Source: Nymphaea colorata (Eukaryota > Streptophyta > Magnoliopsida > Nymphaeales > Nymphaeaceae). Taken from it: a stretch of 64,000 nt of DNA. Positions within the stretch are counted from its first letter, which is position 1, and each line of letters opens with the position of its first letter. The notes beneath the pieces are model-generated. The model ran no database searches and was not told the DNA's origin. It was given only the letters and a program-made list of their open reading frames with translations. The stretch covers positions 10,907,952 to 10,971,951 of the forward strand of contig NC_045142.1 of assembly GCF_008831285.2 (NCBI RefSeq), in the 5' to 3' direction. Made by a program: the position numbers and the translations under genes. Below, one piece after another: positions 12,574-24,187 of the stretch.

Positions 12574-12585
12574 GCTCTGATACCA
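12574..12585 (-). other. Primer binding site, initiator tRNA-Met
   Basis: On the minus strand the bases directly inside the 5' LTR read TGGTATCAGAGC, complementary to the 3' end of plant initiator tRNA-Met. It abuts the LTR edge at 12586, which fixes that boundary. Confidence 0.95.
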
Positions 12586-12934
12586 TGATAAAAAAGAGAT
12601 ATGAAGAAGAATGAACAAGGAATTTTAACGAGGTTCGGTGCTGAAATCACCTACATCCTCAAAGCCTCTCTACTCCCTTTAGAGATAGAGGTTCCACCAT
12701 TTAAAGAATACAAACACAATCTTGGACTCCTAAAATCATGGAGTTGATATACAACTTGTTTCCTTCAAAATATCGTTTCCTATTTTATCTCTTTCCATAG
12801 ATAAAGCGATTTGGACGTCAACCTCTTCTTCACTCACTCCTCATTTTTTGGCAATTGGTTGCACCTTATCATCTTCTGATTTCCCCAACTTATGCGGATG
12901 ATCATCTTTAGCCACATGAATTGATTCTCTAACA
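12586..12934 (-). repeat. 5' LTR of the copia element
   Basis: It has TG at 12586 and CA at 12933-12934 on the plus strand. It aligns with 7728-8089. Promoter and polyadenylation signals of the element should lie here. Confidence 0.93.
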
Positions 12935-14044
12935 AGAACTACACAGAAGTGATGGAGATATCGAGAGAGAAAAAAAGAGGAAGTGGGGGGGCAGCAGGAA
13001 ATTGACAGAGGCAAATAGAGTGTTTGAGCGAAAAGAGAGAGTGTGAGAGAGACCTATAAGGAGAGAGCAATAGTTTTGGACCGCTTCCTGAACCGGTGCT
13101 ATGGGTGCTTTCGTAAGTTCGTAAATCCAGTTATTCTTGTTGTGCAATCAATGACTTAATCATGCTAAACTAGTATATGTTGTCTTTGAATGAGACATAA
13201 TTACTTTTGCTTTCAAAGCCATCATGACTTATACACAAGTATAATATCAAGACATGCAACCAAATACATGCCGAGCTAGCGAGACCTGTGATTTTTTGAT
13301 GTTGAGATATAATCATAGATTTGTGACTTTTTATTATTGTAGCTTCACAATCTGTTTATGTACTAATCATATGTACGTAATTGTGGGTAGCTTGGATTAG
13401 GTTTTGTCTTTGTGATTTAGTGGCAATATGCGATCATAGTTGCCCTATACCTCTCAATTAGGATAAGTATTAATGCACATCGCATTCATGATTTGGAACA
13501 AAGCCTTACAAACATAACATACTCATATACGTAGGCTTTGTGATTTAGTATCATTTATTATATAGATTCCTATGACACCATATATATCTTTTCTACAACA
13601 ACTTCGAATTTGATACAACCGAATAAGCAATAAAACGGTCTTGCATGAACAAAGTTTGAAATTTGTTGAGTACGTATGATTGCTGATTGTACAAATGCCA
13701 GTTCTATAATTTGCTGATCATAGCCTGTAATTGGCTCATGTGAATTGAATCGTGATCATGAAACCATGACTTCCTCCATATATTGTATCCGTTGAGATTT
13801 AAGTCATCATAACTTCCCAATTTACTTCCCACCCGTTCTTTTAAGTAGCTCAATCCAACGAAATCGATCACATCATAAATACAAAAACTCTCTGAACTTG
13901 CAATTCTACAAATGCACAACTTCAATGCATGTTTTCTGCTAGCATCACTCCGTAAACGTGCAGTAACCAAGTGATCAGGAAATGTCCTTCAACACGCTAT
14001 AAGGCCTAAAATGTGCCCCCTTACTGAGGAAGAGTTGCTCATTA
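12935..14044. other. Intergenic, no gene recognised
   Basis: It starts GA-rich (12950-13060) and is then ordinary AT-rich spacer. The frames at 12929-13147 and 13704-13970 are short, unlike any family I know, and not supported. Confidence 0.5.
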
Positions 14045-15066
14045 GGTAGCGTTTGATAGGCAAGGATTCTACTGTAGCTCAGGAAAGATTATTCAAATTT
14101 TAAAAAAAATTCCTGCGTATCAAACGCGGAATTACTTTTTTTACCGTTGAAGCTCAAAACGGAATAATATTTCTAGAAATATTATTCCAGTTGAGAGCCG
14201 GAATAATATTTCTGGTTTTTTTTTTTACCGTTGGGGAGGAAGAAAGGAAGGAAGGAGGAGGAAGAAGGGAAGGAGGGAGGAGGGAGGAGGAAGAAAGGGA
14301 AGAAGGGAAGAGGAAGAGGGGAAGGAGGTAGGAGGAAGAAAGGGAAGAAGGGAAGGAGGCTGAGCTAGAAGGAGGGAGGAGGAAAGGGAAACGAGGGAGG
14401 ATGGAAGGAGGCGGAAGAAGGGAAGGAGGAAGAAGGGAAGGAGGGAGGAGGAAAGGGGAATGAGGGATGTGGAAGGAGGGAGGAGGAAAGGGGAAGGAGG
14501 GAGGATGGAAGGAGGCGGAAGAAGGGAAGGGGGAAGGAGGGAGGATGGAAGGAGACGGAAGAAGGGAAGGAGGAAGGAGGGAGGAGGAAAGGGGAAGGAG
14601 GGAAGGAGGTGGAAGAAGGGAAGGAGGGAGGAGGGAAGGGGAAGAAGGGAAGGAGGCTAGGCGGAAGAAACGAATGAGGAAGAAGGGAAGGAAGCTAGGC
14701 GGAAGAAACGAATGAGGAAGAAGGGAAGGAGGCGCGGAAGAAGGGAACGAAAGGGAAGGAGGGAGGAGGAAGAAGGGAAAGAGGAAGGAGGGAGGAGGAA
14801 AGGGAAGGAGGAAGGAGGTGGAGGCGGAGGCGGAAGACGGGAAGTAGGGAGGAGGAAGAAAGGGAAGGAAACGGAGGGTTTTCCCATTTCCAATTCTTCC
14901 TTCCTCCCCATCAAACGCAGAAACTTATTTCTAGAAAAATAATTCTAAACTAACAAACACAACTTAGTTTTGGAAATCAAGAATTTTATTTCTTAAAAAC
15001 CAATTCCAGAAATATGTTTCTGGAAACATTTTTCCAGAAACATATTTCTGGTCATCAAACACTACC
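14045..15066. mobile_element. PIF/Harbinger-like MITE with internal purine expansion
   Basis: The ends are inverted: GGTAGCGTTTGATAGG at the left and, on the other strand, GGTAGTGTTTGATGAC at the right. Each end is flanked by TTA (14042-14044 and 15067-15069), the usual 3-bp target duplication of PIF/Harbinger elements. Inside each end are short palindromes around TTTCTAGAAA, TTTCTGG and CCAGAAA, as in many MITEs. It has no coding capacity. The middle is taken over by a purine minisatellite. Confidence 0.72.
14230..14880 (+). repeat. About 650-bp polypurine minisatellite
   Basis: The plus strand is almost pure G and A, built from shuffled words such as GGGAAGGAGGGAGGAGGAA with rare C or T interruptions (GGAGGCGGAAG, GGATGGAAGG). 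Units vary in length. It lies wholly inside the MITE at 14045-15066. Long mirror-like homopurine runs can form triplex DNA, and this one is long enough. The reading frames across it are low-complexity Arg/Gly/Glu and are not genes. Confidence 0.93.
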
Positions 15067-15069
15067 TTA

Positions 15070-15438
15070 TTGATAAAAGCAGGGAATATCATGCCAGCAT
15101 TTGCATGTGCAGGTTATCTGTTGCACTCATTAAAACAATGTTATCAGTGCTCCCTTTCTCTCTCACACCCTATACATATACACACACACAAAAGAGAGCA
15201 GAAACGAACCATATTAATTGATGCCAACTTACAAAAAAAATCAACAACCCAACGAGAGTTCGGTGTTGAACAACAAGGATGGGAAAACGGAATCAACATA
15301 TCCGGACGCCAGCAAGATTTTTGGAAACCGTTGCTTCCGAAGAGTGAAAGAACATGACAGCTTGATCCTTAAAGTTTTGAAATCAATGACAATGTAAAAG
15401 GCTTTCATGTATAGCAGTCAAGGTTATCTTCTGCAACG
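15070..15438. other. 3' flank of HIPP copy B
   Basis: This is spacer between the MITE and the stop codon of the HMA gene, and it should hold that gene's 3' UTR and poly(A) site. There is a CA-rich microsatellite near 15178-15190. Nothing else is supported. Confidence 0.4.
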
Positions 15439-16314
15439 TCACATGATGGCGCATCCTCCGTACTCCACAACCTTGACGGAGATGTGCTGGCACGTTTTAC
15501 AGCATTCGAGGGGATTGCTGGGTTTCACTACCTCCTCCTTCTTATCTTCCCCCACCGTGACAATCTCCACCATCTTCCCGAGCTTCCTGACTTGCTGGAC
15601 TACGGCCACCGCGTCAACCTCACCGGTCACCGTCACCGTGCTTTTCTCCATGTCGATCTCTATCTTGTCGATTCCTACATTCACCAATACGGAGAGAAAG
15701 GAGTTCTATCACTAAAACTGATCTCCAAAGCTTCATAATACAAGAAGAATCCCAATGTTAGCTTGCAGAAGAACATTGCGGTACTTCAAAACCAGCCTAC
15801 ATTTTACATTTTAAGAGTATTAGCTTTTTCTTAGGAATGGTGTGTTCATTTCTCGAGGGTATCTTCAAAAGATTCCCTTTCCTATTCACTCCCTACGGAA
15901 GCATTAATATAACTTTCCTACGAAATATTTCTTAAGTTTGAGACAAAAAATTCCTCGATCACGATTTGGACATAGATATTTTCATTCTTTCAGACTTACA
16001 AAATCAAACATTAGAAGAAAGATAGCAGTAATACCCACTTCCCACTATTGCCAAAGTACGCATGCAGACGGAGGCAAGCACAACGCATGAAAACTAAGAA
16101 AGTGCATATATAATGCTTTACCCATTAGTTTCGTTATTGCTTTCAGCACGACGAACTTGCACTTAAGGCAATAGAGCTCCACCTTTAGCACTATTTTCAT
16201 CACCTGTATCAAATAAAAAATGCCATAGTCTTGAGTCCGTTCTGTGGAATCTAGTTACCCAAGATTCAGCAAAACCATAAGAAGAAATTAAGAGCTAACC
16301 TTGCAGGCTCCCAT
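15439..16314 (-). CDS. HIPP-type heavy-metal-associated isoprenylated protein, copy B
   Basis: There are three exons: 16300-16314, 16122-16203 and 15439-15674, totalling 333 nt for 110 residues plus stop. All introns are GT-AG (donors GTTAGC and GTAAAG, acceptors CAG and TAG), and frames join exactly (G split as G/GA). The HMA fold covers residues 6 to about 75. Residues 15-18 are CLKC, the metal-binding CxxC, followed by the helix KFVVLKAITKLMGID and strand STVTVTGEVDAVAVVQQ. The tail has a charged stretch (EDKKEEVVKP), an unusual extra cysteine cluster (ECCKTC), and ends in CAIM, a CaaX prenylation box. So it probably sits at a membrane and binds a soft metal such as Cu, Zn or Cd. That role is inferred from the family. 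Its partial twin is at 267-462. Confidence 0.88.
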
Positions 16315-16362
16315 CTCTGCAGGAAAGTCGACGACCCTTATGATCAAGGACACATACATGTC

Positions 16363-16380
16363 ATATATATATATATATAT
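16363..16380 (-). promoter_or_regulatory. Candidate TATA region of HIPP copy B
   Basis: An alternating AT run lies 49-66 bp before the ATG at 16314, in the same place as in copy A. It may serve as the TATA box, and being a microsatellite it is free to change length. Confidence 0.4.
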
Positions 16381-17779
16381 AAAGCACTTATCAACTGCAT
16401 GGCAAGAACTTGATAATCTTTTTAATTAAAGTGAAGATTAGTAGTTATACAATTAATCATATGCTTTGAATAAGTCATACGCTGGAGTTAGGCCTATATC
16501 ACCCCTTCATAATTTGAAAAGCGGTTAGCTGAAGATACTGGAATATTGCCTTGACCGCGGGTCAAGCCGGAAGAGGCTGAAGTCACATTAAAAATTGTAC
16601 AATCAACTTTCCAAGCTAGCATCCCTTCCCTTGCGTCGAAGATAAGTTGCTACAGACGGACTGGTGTGCATGCTCCCTAAGAAAGGAAATTATAATTATA
16701 TTATTCTTTCACTTTGATTAAAACATTGCTACTATTATTAATGTTATTTAATGGCTACTACGTACATCTAGTTGTATGGATGCATGTGGCCAACGTTCTG
16801 CATCCATAGGATATCATCTGTTTTTTCTTTTTTCTTTTTTTCTTTTGTCCTTTTCCTCCCTCAAATGGAAGAGCCATGCTGCGTTTGATCTGTGAGGCAC
16901 GTGTTTGAACATGCTCTGGTTAGCCCCATCCTAGACAAACGAATAGAATTTATTTTGCTTGAAGAAGAGTACAATGCATCATGAATCATGAGAACAATTG
17001 TTCACAGCAATGGTGAATTGACTTTAACTTAATCCACCTATAACCCTTGCCGAGGTAGGATATTATGGGACGTTTGATAGTCTTGGGTTGACACCGCTAG
17101 CTAAGGCCAAGAGATGGGTGTACTTATGACGCCTCTCTCCACCTTGCAAGCACACTGTTGGAGAGTAGTGTTCTGTAAGAGTGTCTGGTAAGAAGGACAA
17201 TCTTGCATTCTTGAGACACATGTTCGTTGAATACATGCTCTAAGAACGTAATTCTTTTTGTTTTTAAGGAAACACGCTCTGATTAAGGATTGATGTTGTT
17301 GCTTAATCCAATAACCAATGCTTATATGTAATCATAGCTATAAAACAGAAACCCCATATTTATGGAACCCATATCTTAAGAATATATGTTCTTAATGAGT
17401 ATGATATTCTTCTTATCAAATACCTTCTTACTGTCATTAATCTTAGCTGTTAATTATAAATGATTCAGGGTGTGAACAGTATTAAATAGTCTCCCAAAAA
17501 CGTATTTTCAGGGAACTGTGGGATCCAAAATCTGCGATATCCATTTTAGTGATTGATCACTATCAACTTCAGTGGTTGGATTAGGCCGAGAGATCTTGGA
17601 GAATGGCGATCGATGGATGGTCTGATCTGCTCTCATTTAAAAAAATTACTTTAATTTTGGTTTTATTTTCGATCGACCGAAACAGTTACGTAAGTCGACC
17701 TTTATACCTTTCACTCCCTCTTCTAGTAAACAAATGAAGACTTTCATTTTTTAAGTTTTCTAGTACCAATTCTTTTAGA

Positions 17780-18438
17780 AGTGAAGCTGGCTATATGTGC
17801 TGTGCCGTGCAGGAAATTTTCGTGCACCAATTTAGTAATGATGAAAAATGCTCCTGGTTAGTAAAAAACGAAAACATTTTGTATGGACAAAGAGAAAAAT
17901 ACTGAAAAAAAGTCAGTTTTTGAGATTTGATAAACTTTAGACTGAATGATGTGTCAGTCCATATATGCATATTGTTATATATACCCCTTTGAACAGTAAA
18001 AACAAACATGTTCATTTTTTTTGTCTCGCTCGTGCCGTTATCACATAACACATTACGTCATACACCTGTTGTTATCTTATACCTATTATTTCATACTCAT
18101 GTTGTTTAATCATACCCATTCTCCCATATGTCTATCGATATCTCGTACTTCTGTATTTTAGATGCTATATCTCATACCTTATCATTACCTCATACCATTA
18201 CTTATCATTATCTTAAACTCAATGGATATAAGATAATGATAGGGAGCATGAGAAAATGGATATGAGATAACGACAGGAGTATGAGATAATAAAAATGGTG
18301 TGAGATAACGACAATGTTAATGATGTTCGTTGTGTACTTGCAATGTTAAGACGTTCAAGTAAATATGTATATTGGTAGTATGGTCCACATGCCATATACA
18401 GTCGTTGTGTACTCAGGAGTGGCATACATAACTCATTC
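17780..18438. mobile_element. 659-bp insertion with 9-bp target duplication
   Basis: TCTTTTAGA is present on both sides (17771-17779 and 18439-18447). The paralogous place in copy 1 (about 1835-1845) has one TTTTTTAGA-like site and no insert, a natural empty site. The insert is rich in CATTATCTCATAC-type words in both orientations (18060-18330), giving foldback potential. Terminal inverted repeats are not obvious. A 9-bp duplication fits Mutator-like elements, but the class is a guess. Confidence 0.7.
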
Positions 18439-18906
18439 TCTTTTAGAGAGGCCAATATTTTAAAAAACATATAGAAATAACCCAAAAGGTGGTCATTTGA
18501 AAATTTTTCTTATAAGAAGCGTTTTTTCTTACTTTATCACAAGCACTGTGGTGTTGTCTGACCTATGAAGGAAAGACCATGGGAATCAATCAGACCTTCC
18601 AAAGAAATATATTCCAAGTGGCTTTGAATTGTTAACGGGGTCCAATAAGCCATCGGCAGGGATAATTAGTTTTTTAATTTTCTTGGACAAAGTCTACGTT
18701 TATCATTAAAAAAAGACTTTTTTATTCTTTATATAGTGGCTCTTCTTTTGGGATTTCTGATGTTTCTATCTATCTATATAACTCATGCATGTTGCCATGC
18801 ACTAGATGTTATCGCATAGGGAGTCAATTCATTGTCCATTTCCTTTGCCATTCCCTACTAATTCTTTTCCTCGATGTGCCGCCATGTCCATACAAACAGA
18901 TGCAGG

Positions 18907-19134
18907 TAGTTGGTGCATGGTTGGCACCGATCGTCTCATCCGTATCGTACTGGTCCTTTGCCAAAGCAATGCAGGGGTTGATGTTGGACAGTATCCAGTT
19001 CGTATCGGTCAGTTGGTAGTTGGTGCATGGTTGGCACCGATGGTCTCATCCCTTCATCCGTATAGTACTGGTCCCTTGCCAAAGCAATGCAGGGGCAGAT
19101 GTCGAGCAGTATCCAGTTGGTATCAATCAGTTGC
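18907..19134 (+). repeat. Two-unit tandem duplication, about 115 bp
   Basis: Units 18907-19016 and 19017-19134 both begin GTAGTTGGTGCATGGTTGGC and end TATC..TCAGTTG. They share GCCAAAGCAATGCAGGGG. The second has an 8-bp gain (CTTCATCC repeated). The reading frame at 18806-19183 runs through both by chance. Confidence 0.9.
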
Positions 19135-19140
19135 CAAAAC

Positions 19141-19580
19141 TAGGGTGAACAACGAGTCAAGCTACTCGAACTTGACTTGTTAAAACTTTGCTCGTGAATG
19201 AGATCGAGCCGAGTCATTTGCTTAATGAATCGAGCTCGAGTTCATGAGTCAGCTCGTTCAAATAATCGAGTTAAGTTCAAGCTCAACACATAACTGCCGA
19301 GTCAAGTTTAAGCCTTAATCAAGTCAAGTCGATATATTCAAATGAGATTACGAGTTGTCTAGCTCGAGCTCAACACGTAACGATGAATATCAACTCCATT
19401 TGAACGAGATTGTCGAGCCTTAATCGAGTCAAGCTTGAGCTCAACACGTAACGATGAATATCACTTGTATTCAAACGAATTTGTCGAGTCTTAATCAAGT
19501 TGAGCGTGAGCTCAACACTTAACTGTTGAGTCGAGCTTGGAGCTATTCTTGAGGTTGAGCTGAGTCGAGCTTGAGGTTAC
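19141..19580. mobile_element. hAT-like relic with internal 95-bp repeats
   Basis: The left end, TAGGGTGAACAACGAGTC, resembles the TIR of the hAT element at 42712. Inside are about three tandem units built around GAGCTCAACACGTAACGATG and CCTTAATCGAGTCAAG. No right end with a matching duplication was found, so the relic is truncated. Confidence 0.6.
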
Positions 19581-20382
19581 ATGTTTTTTGGAAAAATTAA
19601 ACAAAAGAAAAGGTCAGGCATCAGCATCCCGATGCCTTGTGAGCATCGTATGGAGGGAGAGGTGGTCGTCCTTCCTCCCCGTGATCGGCGATGCTGGCAG
19701 GGCATTTTCCTATACTCAAAAGGCTTTGCGTCCCCAACGTCGAACTTTTTTCTTTACTTTTTTTCATAAGATGGAGTGTCCGAACAGAAAAGAGAGAGAA
19801 AGAGAGAGAGAGAGAGAGAATCTCTCTGACCAAGATGGATTCCCTTTCATCAAGGTCACCGAATGCATTTCATTGGACGGCTTTTAATCATACACATGGC
19901 CCGATGTGGTGCATGTTATGAGAGGTTAGAGGATTCCTTGGCCAAACTCCGCCAGAGAAATCCAATAATCCTTCTTGCTACTTTTTAATTAAATAGTAAA
20001 AACCCTGGTATGGGCCAATTCGACGGGAGGGGATGAAAGCTGACTTCTCTTTTGTTTTTTTTTTTGCCGGAAAATAATTGGTCTCTTGTACAATTATAAA
20101 GGGTGCATTTGCCTCCACCTGGATATACCAAAAAGATTTTCATATTCCACGATAAGGTGCTTGATGAACTAGTTTTGCCTTTCATATATCGTTCGAGCAC
20201 CTCCTCAACTTACCAGCTTATCAATTTCATCCACTCTAGTTCAATGCCTGTTCTACTTCTTAAATTAATTAGTCGCCCTCAATTTTGTCCCGTACCTAAT
20301 ACACATTCGAACTAAATCCATAATCCCAACCGAACCAGATCAATCGTGCTCTCTAAACTCATTCAGTCACGCACTCTTAAGT
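19581..20382. other. Intergenic, no gene recognised
   Basis: It contains a GA microsatellite (19789-19819) and ordinary spacer. Reading frames here are short and unsupported. Confidence 0.4.
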
Positions 20383-20727
20383 TAGGGCTGCACAATGAGT
20401 CGGGCCAGCTCAAGCTCGACTCGAACTTGATCGTCGAAACTTGACTTGTAGTCAACTCGTTTATAAATGAGTCGAGCTTGAGTTCAAGTATATGTTCAAA
20501 ATGTTTGGGTTGTAAGAACTCGAGTCAGCTTGACTACATATAAATATTGAATTATAATGAGAACATAGTTAAAAATGAGTAGCAACTAAATGACTTCATC
20601 GAGTTAACGAGTTAAAAAAACAAGACGTACTTAACATAAACGAGTTGAGTTCAAACTCGAGTTTTTTAAGTCAAGTAGAGCTTGAGTTGACCCAACTTGA
20701 ACTCTATTCAGCTTGTGTTATGCCCAT
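20383..20727. mobile_element. hAT-like non-autonomous relic
   Basis: The left end is TAGGGCTGCACAATGAGTCG. The right end, read on the other strand, is ATGGGCATAACACAAGCTG. Flanks TCTTAAGT (20375-20382) and GCTCAAGT (20728-20735) agree in 6 of 8 bases. The interior is made of GAGTCGAGCTTGAG-type words. It is old and non-coding. Confidence 0.55.
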
Positions 20728-20739
20728 GCTCAAGTCACC

Positions 20740-23365
20740 CTAAGTAGACGAATGCCAATGTTCCCCTCCAGAATAACACTTGGACCCATGTTCGACACTA
20801 CTCTCCTTTGATATTTACCAATCATTAGAAAGCATATAATGATATTAAAATATTCCCTTGTGTGTGTACACTGAGAAAAAAGGAATTTACTCTTTTGAAG
20901 GCCTTTGGTCCTGTAGTGAAACCTACGGTTATTTGCATGATCATCTCCATTGAATCGTTGCTAAAAGTGCCCCACACACCAACTTGGCATTTGTAACTCC
21001 TTTCAGCTGCAAAACCTGGCCTGTATTTTGAATATGATAATATGGTGCAAACTGAAAAAATTCCAGTGGATGAGCTAGAAATTTTTAGCTGAGGTGCACT
21101 GATCTATCTTATTATTGTAATGAGGTGGGTGCATGTTGGGCGATAGAGCATGAGCCTATGTCTAGTGTGAGCACTGCATATGGCTAGGCCTGAGTCCAAC
21201 ATTATCATGGTCAAACTTTTATAAAGGCTTACAAATAATGTTTAGCACAAAAGATTATTAAGGAGCATGAGGCAAATAATGAAGGAGCATTAGTATATGA
21301 ACAAATAAATTGTTGGAGTCCAGCAATATACAAATAAATAAAATTTGTGGGACTGTGCGGGCAACTGCTCACATGTGGCTGTGCCTATGGGTAGCCCATA
21401 GGTTTAGGTATGTAGCAGTAAATGAGACCTTTAAACACATACTTATTGTTGGTGATTGAATGATTTGGTCATGCTCTTTTCAAAGTAAGGAGTAATACTA
21501 TTTCATTCTACTGTTCAAGGAAAGTGTCATAGTCTCCACCCAATCTCTCGTCTTTTCAGGGTACAATGTCTACTTTCAATGCCTTAGGGTGTCCCTCCTG
21601 CTATGTTTCAACTTGTGCATTGGAATTCCCTTTATGTAACACAAAGAGCTAATGTTTTGGGAATTAGAAGCGAAAACTGGCTGTCTGCCCTCACCATCTG
21701 TTCGTGCCAACCCCTTGGAGAACTTTGAAGATTTGCACCTCTCGTTTCTATAGGCTCCTTTCGTCAATCACCCTGTTAGTGGGTCAACATGACCTTCGAT
21801 CGGCTGGCTTCATCATATCTTCTCTGCCGAAGGTCATCCATTGTTGCAAGCCAAATGCATTTTAATGTGGATATGATTTTGATAGAAATTAATTGGAGCA
21901 TCTCATGCACATGCATTTATTATTGATTGTCCCTGAAGGTTGTTTCTTAAACTTTACGCCTCTCTCTCTCTCTCTCTCTCTCAAGCGCATGTGCACATGG
22001 CTTCAAGTGCTTCTAAAAAAGGGTCAATGTAATGAAATTGGAACAATAGTACCATTTTGGGAAAGCTTGAGACAATGACTTGTATGAAGGAAAAGAAAAT
22101 AGAAGAAGAAGTCGCAAAGGGTTGAAACTGAAGCAACAAAAAATTTATTCAAACCTTAGTGCATTTGGTACTCCAAAATCTTATGTCATTTCCTTCCATT
22201 TTGTGTATGATACAACAAACATATAAAATACTTTCACGATAACTTAACCAGCCTAACTGCACGAGCTGAGCCGTCGAGTATCTTTCACGAATCAAACAGG
22301 CAAACTTATACTGCACTCAAGACCTAATCCATGCATATATAGAAGGCTGATATAGACTCCAAATCGTAATTGGGACTGCTGCCATGCACAAGATTCTGGG
22401 TCTAGCTACTCGATCTAAGTAGTGCATGTTTTATGAAGCTAAGGTTGACTTGGTGCATCCCTTGAATACTATTATAAAGACTATCAATTGTTTTATCTTT
22501 GTTAGTGCATGTTCCCTTGTCCATTAAAATAGTCTACATTGCTTTGGCCTTGTTGTAAAGTATTCACACCTCTTAAGTGTTGAACACTTGTCATTCTTAA
22601 TTTAACTTCGAGATTTTAAACTAATGATGGCCCAACTAAGATATTGACGGCAGCTTTGGATATTTAGATATTGACAGCAATTTTGGTTATTTAATACAAG
22701 AGAGTAAAGGATTCCAAGTACTCTACTCGAACGTACCAGAACAAGACCACTTATTATAGAGGTAGACAGGAGCGAAGGGAAGGAAGGCAGGCAGGGGGCT
22801 ATGGCCCCACTCATACTTCAGAAAAGGAAAATTTAGTTATATTTAAAAAAAAAATTATTTATCCTATGTAAAAATTCTGAAACATATTTTTCAGCTCTTG
22901 TACAAGTTTTGAACTCCCCTAGTGGTAGATGGGTTATAACGATGGGAACATGTATGTGATATCACATAATTAATTAGGAAAACTTGGGCAAGCAGGGTTA
23001 ACGTTCAAGAAGAGGGCACCACCAAGACTTATCATGTTCCTATGGCAGCTCAACCATATGAACTAATGTTATTCTAAACAGTATTGCATGTCTCCCTTGT
23101 TTGATACAACATTGATTGAAGCATGGATTTTTATACAACATGTACAGAAACATTAATTTTTTTTTCCCTTACGATGATCTATAGATTCTTAAGAAGCCAA
23201 TAGAAATCGGGGTTGAAAAATTCAACCTATGCTATTCTAATTCTAGAAATACAGCTTGCGTAGTCGAAAATTAAGGATGCATTGGAAGAATCAGAAAGGG
23301 GATGATTACAGGAGGGCACCCACGTCATGATTGTGAGTAGGTCTTACTCATATGGGCGTCAGCAA

Positions 23366-23398
<33 letters not shown>

Positions 23399-23894
23399 GC
23401 TTGTTTTGTCATTCTTATTGACCTCTACCGACGGTCCGCCGGATTCAATATGCCTTCGTCTAAGGTTCTGCCCACTGTCTTCCGATCCGTGAGGCAAAGA
23501 AGCTTTTACAGTACGCTCAATCTGTTCCTTCAGACGCACATAGAAACAAAAATGCTTACGCCACATGATCGCCGGATATTTCCATTACTTAATTTCTTCA
23601 TAATCTTTTTCCCGTTACTATTTTGGTCAGCATGACCAATTTGCCAAGAACGGGTTCTCGCTTTTTCTTTTTATGAGAAGAAAAGATACTTCGAGGTTTC
23701 AATCTTTATGATGATTGGAAGCAACTATTTGTAAGCAGAAGCAGATCGAAGATATATAGGATTATGCAGGTTGAGAGATGGAAGCTTCGACGTCCAGGAC
23801 GATGATTTTGTGCCTTACTGTTAATCAATAGATGTTCCTACTAAATAAATAGGCGTTGACAGAAATGAAAATTGTAAGAGATACGTCAGCAGTT
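20740..23894. other. Intergenic, no gene recognised
   Basis: It holds a TC microsatellite (21959-21983), a TA tract (23372-23398) and a MITE-like patch at about 22755-22930. That patch has a GGGGGCTATGGCCCC palindrome followed by an AT-rich middle and CCCCTAGTGGTAGATGG, and it resembles 54150-54370. No exon could be supported. Confidence 0.45.
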
Positions 23895-23902
23895 GCTACT
23901 AT

Positions 23903-24187
23903 TTTGTCTGTTAACGACCGGAGTTCGAGCCCAGCTGAGCCGGCTTGAACTCGGCTCAAGTGTTTTAAGAAAAAACCTGAGCTCGGTTTCAGCTCAAGCT
24001 GAGTTCATGTTAATTAGCTCGGGCTCTAAAAACTAGAAACTCGGCTCGGTTAGGCTTGAGATATAGTGAGAATTTCATTAAGAAATGTAGTTCTTACAGA
24101 AAGAGGGGGCAAGGAAACTTGAACACCGATCTAGTCACATGTATATCAATTTGAACTATCTAACATTTGTGATAATACTGTGACACG

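Larger units (their letters stand above)
7728..12934 (-). mobile_element. Ty1/copia LTR retrotransposon, full length but defective
   Basis: It spans about 5.2 kb. Two LTRs (362 and 349 bp) flank an interior with PBS, gag, protease, integrase, reverse transcriptase and RNase H in copia order on the minus strand. The order of integrase before reverse transcriptase defines the superfamily. All coding parts carry stops or frameshifts. The bases outside the ends are AGAAA (7723-7727) and AGAAC (12935-12939), an imperfect 5-bp target duplication. The LTRs differ by about 15 substitutions over roughly 345 aligned bases by my count, plus one 13-bp indel, so insertion is not recent. Confidence 0.95.
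15790..18770. repeat. Segmental duplication, copy 2 (HIPP gene B plus upstream DNA)
   Basis: It is the partner of 1-2215. Similarity covers intron 2 (for example the CTTTCCTACGAAATATTTCT word at 15916 and 90), exons 1-2, the AT tract and about 1.7-2.4 kb upstream. The break near 18770 matches 2215. It is interrupted by an insertion at 17780-18438 missing from copy 1. Confidence 0.85.

Noticed and set aside
14460-14942. Long Arg/Gly/Glu-rich reading frames
   Set aside because: They are translations of the purine minisatellite and have no domain or splice context.
18806-19183. 125-codon plus-strand frame
   Set aside because: It runs across a 115-bp tandem duplication and gives a repeated peptide by construction. 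There is no other coding sign.
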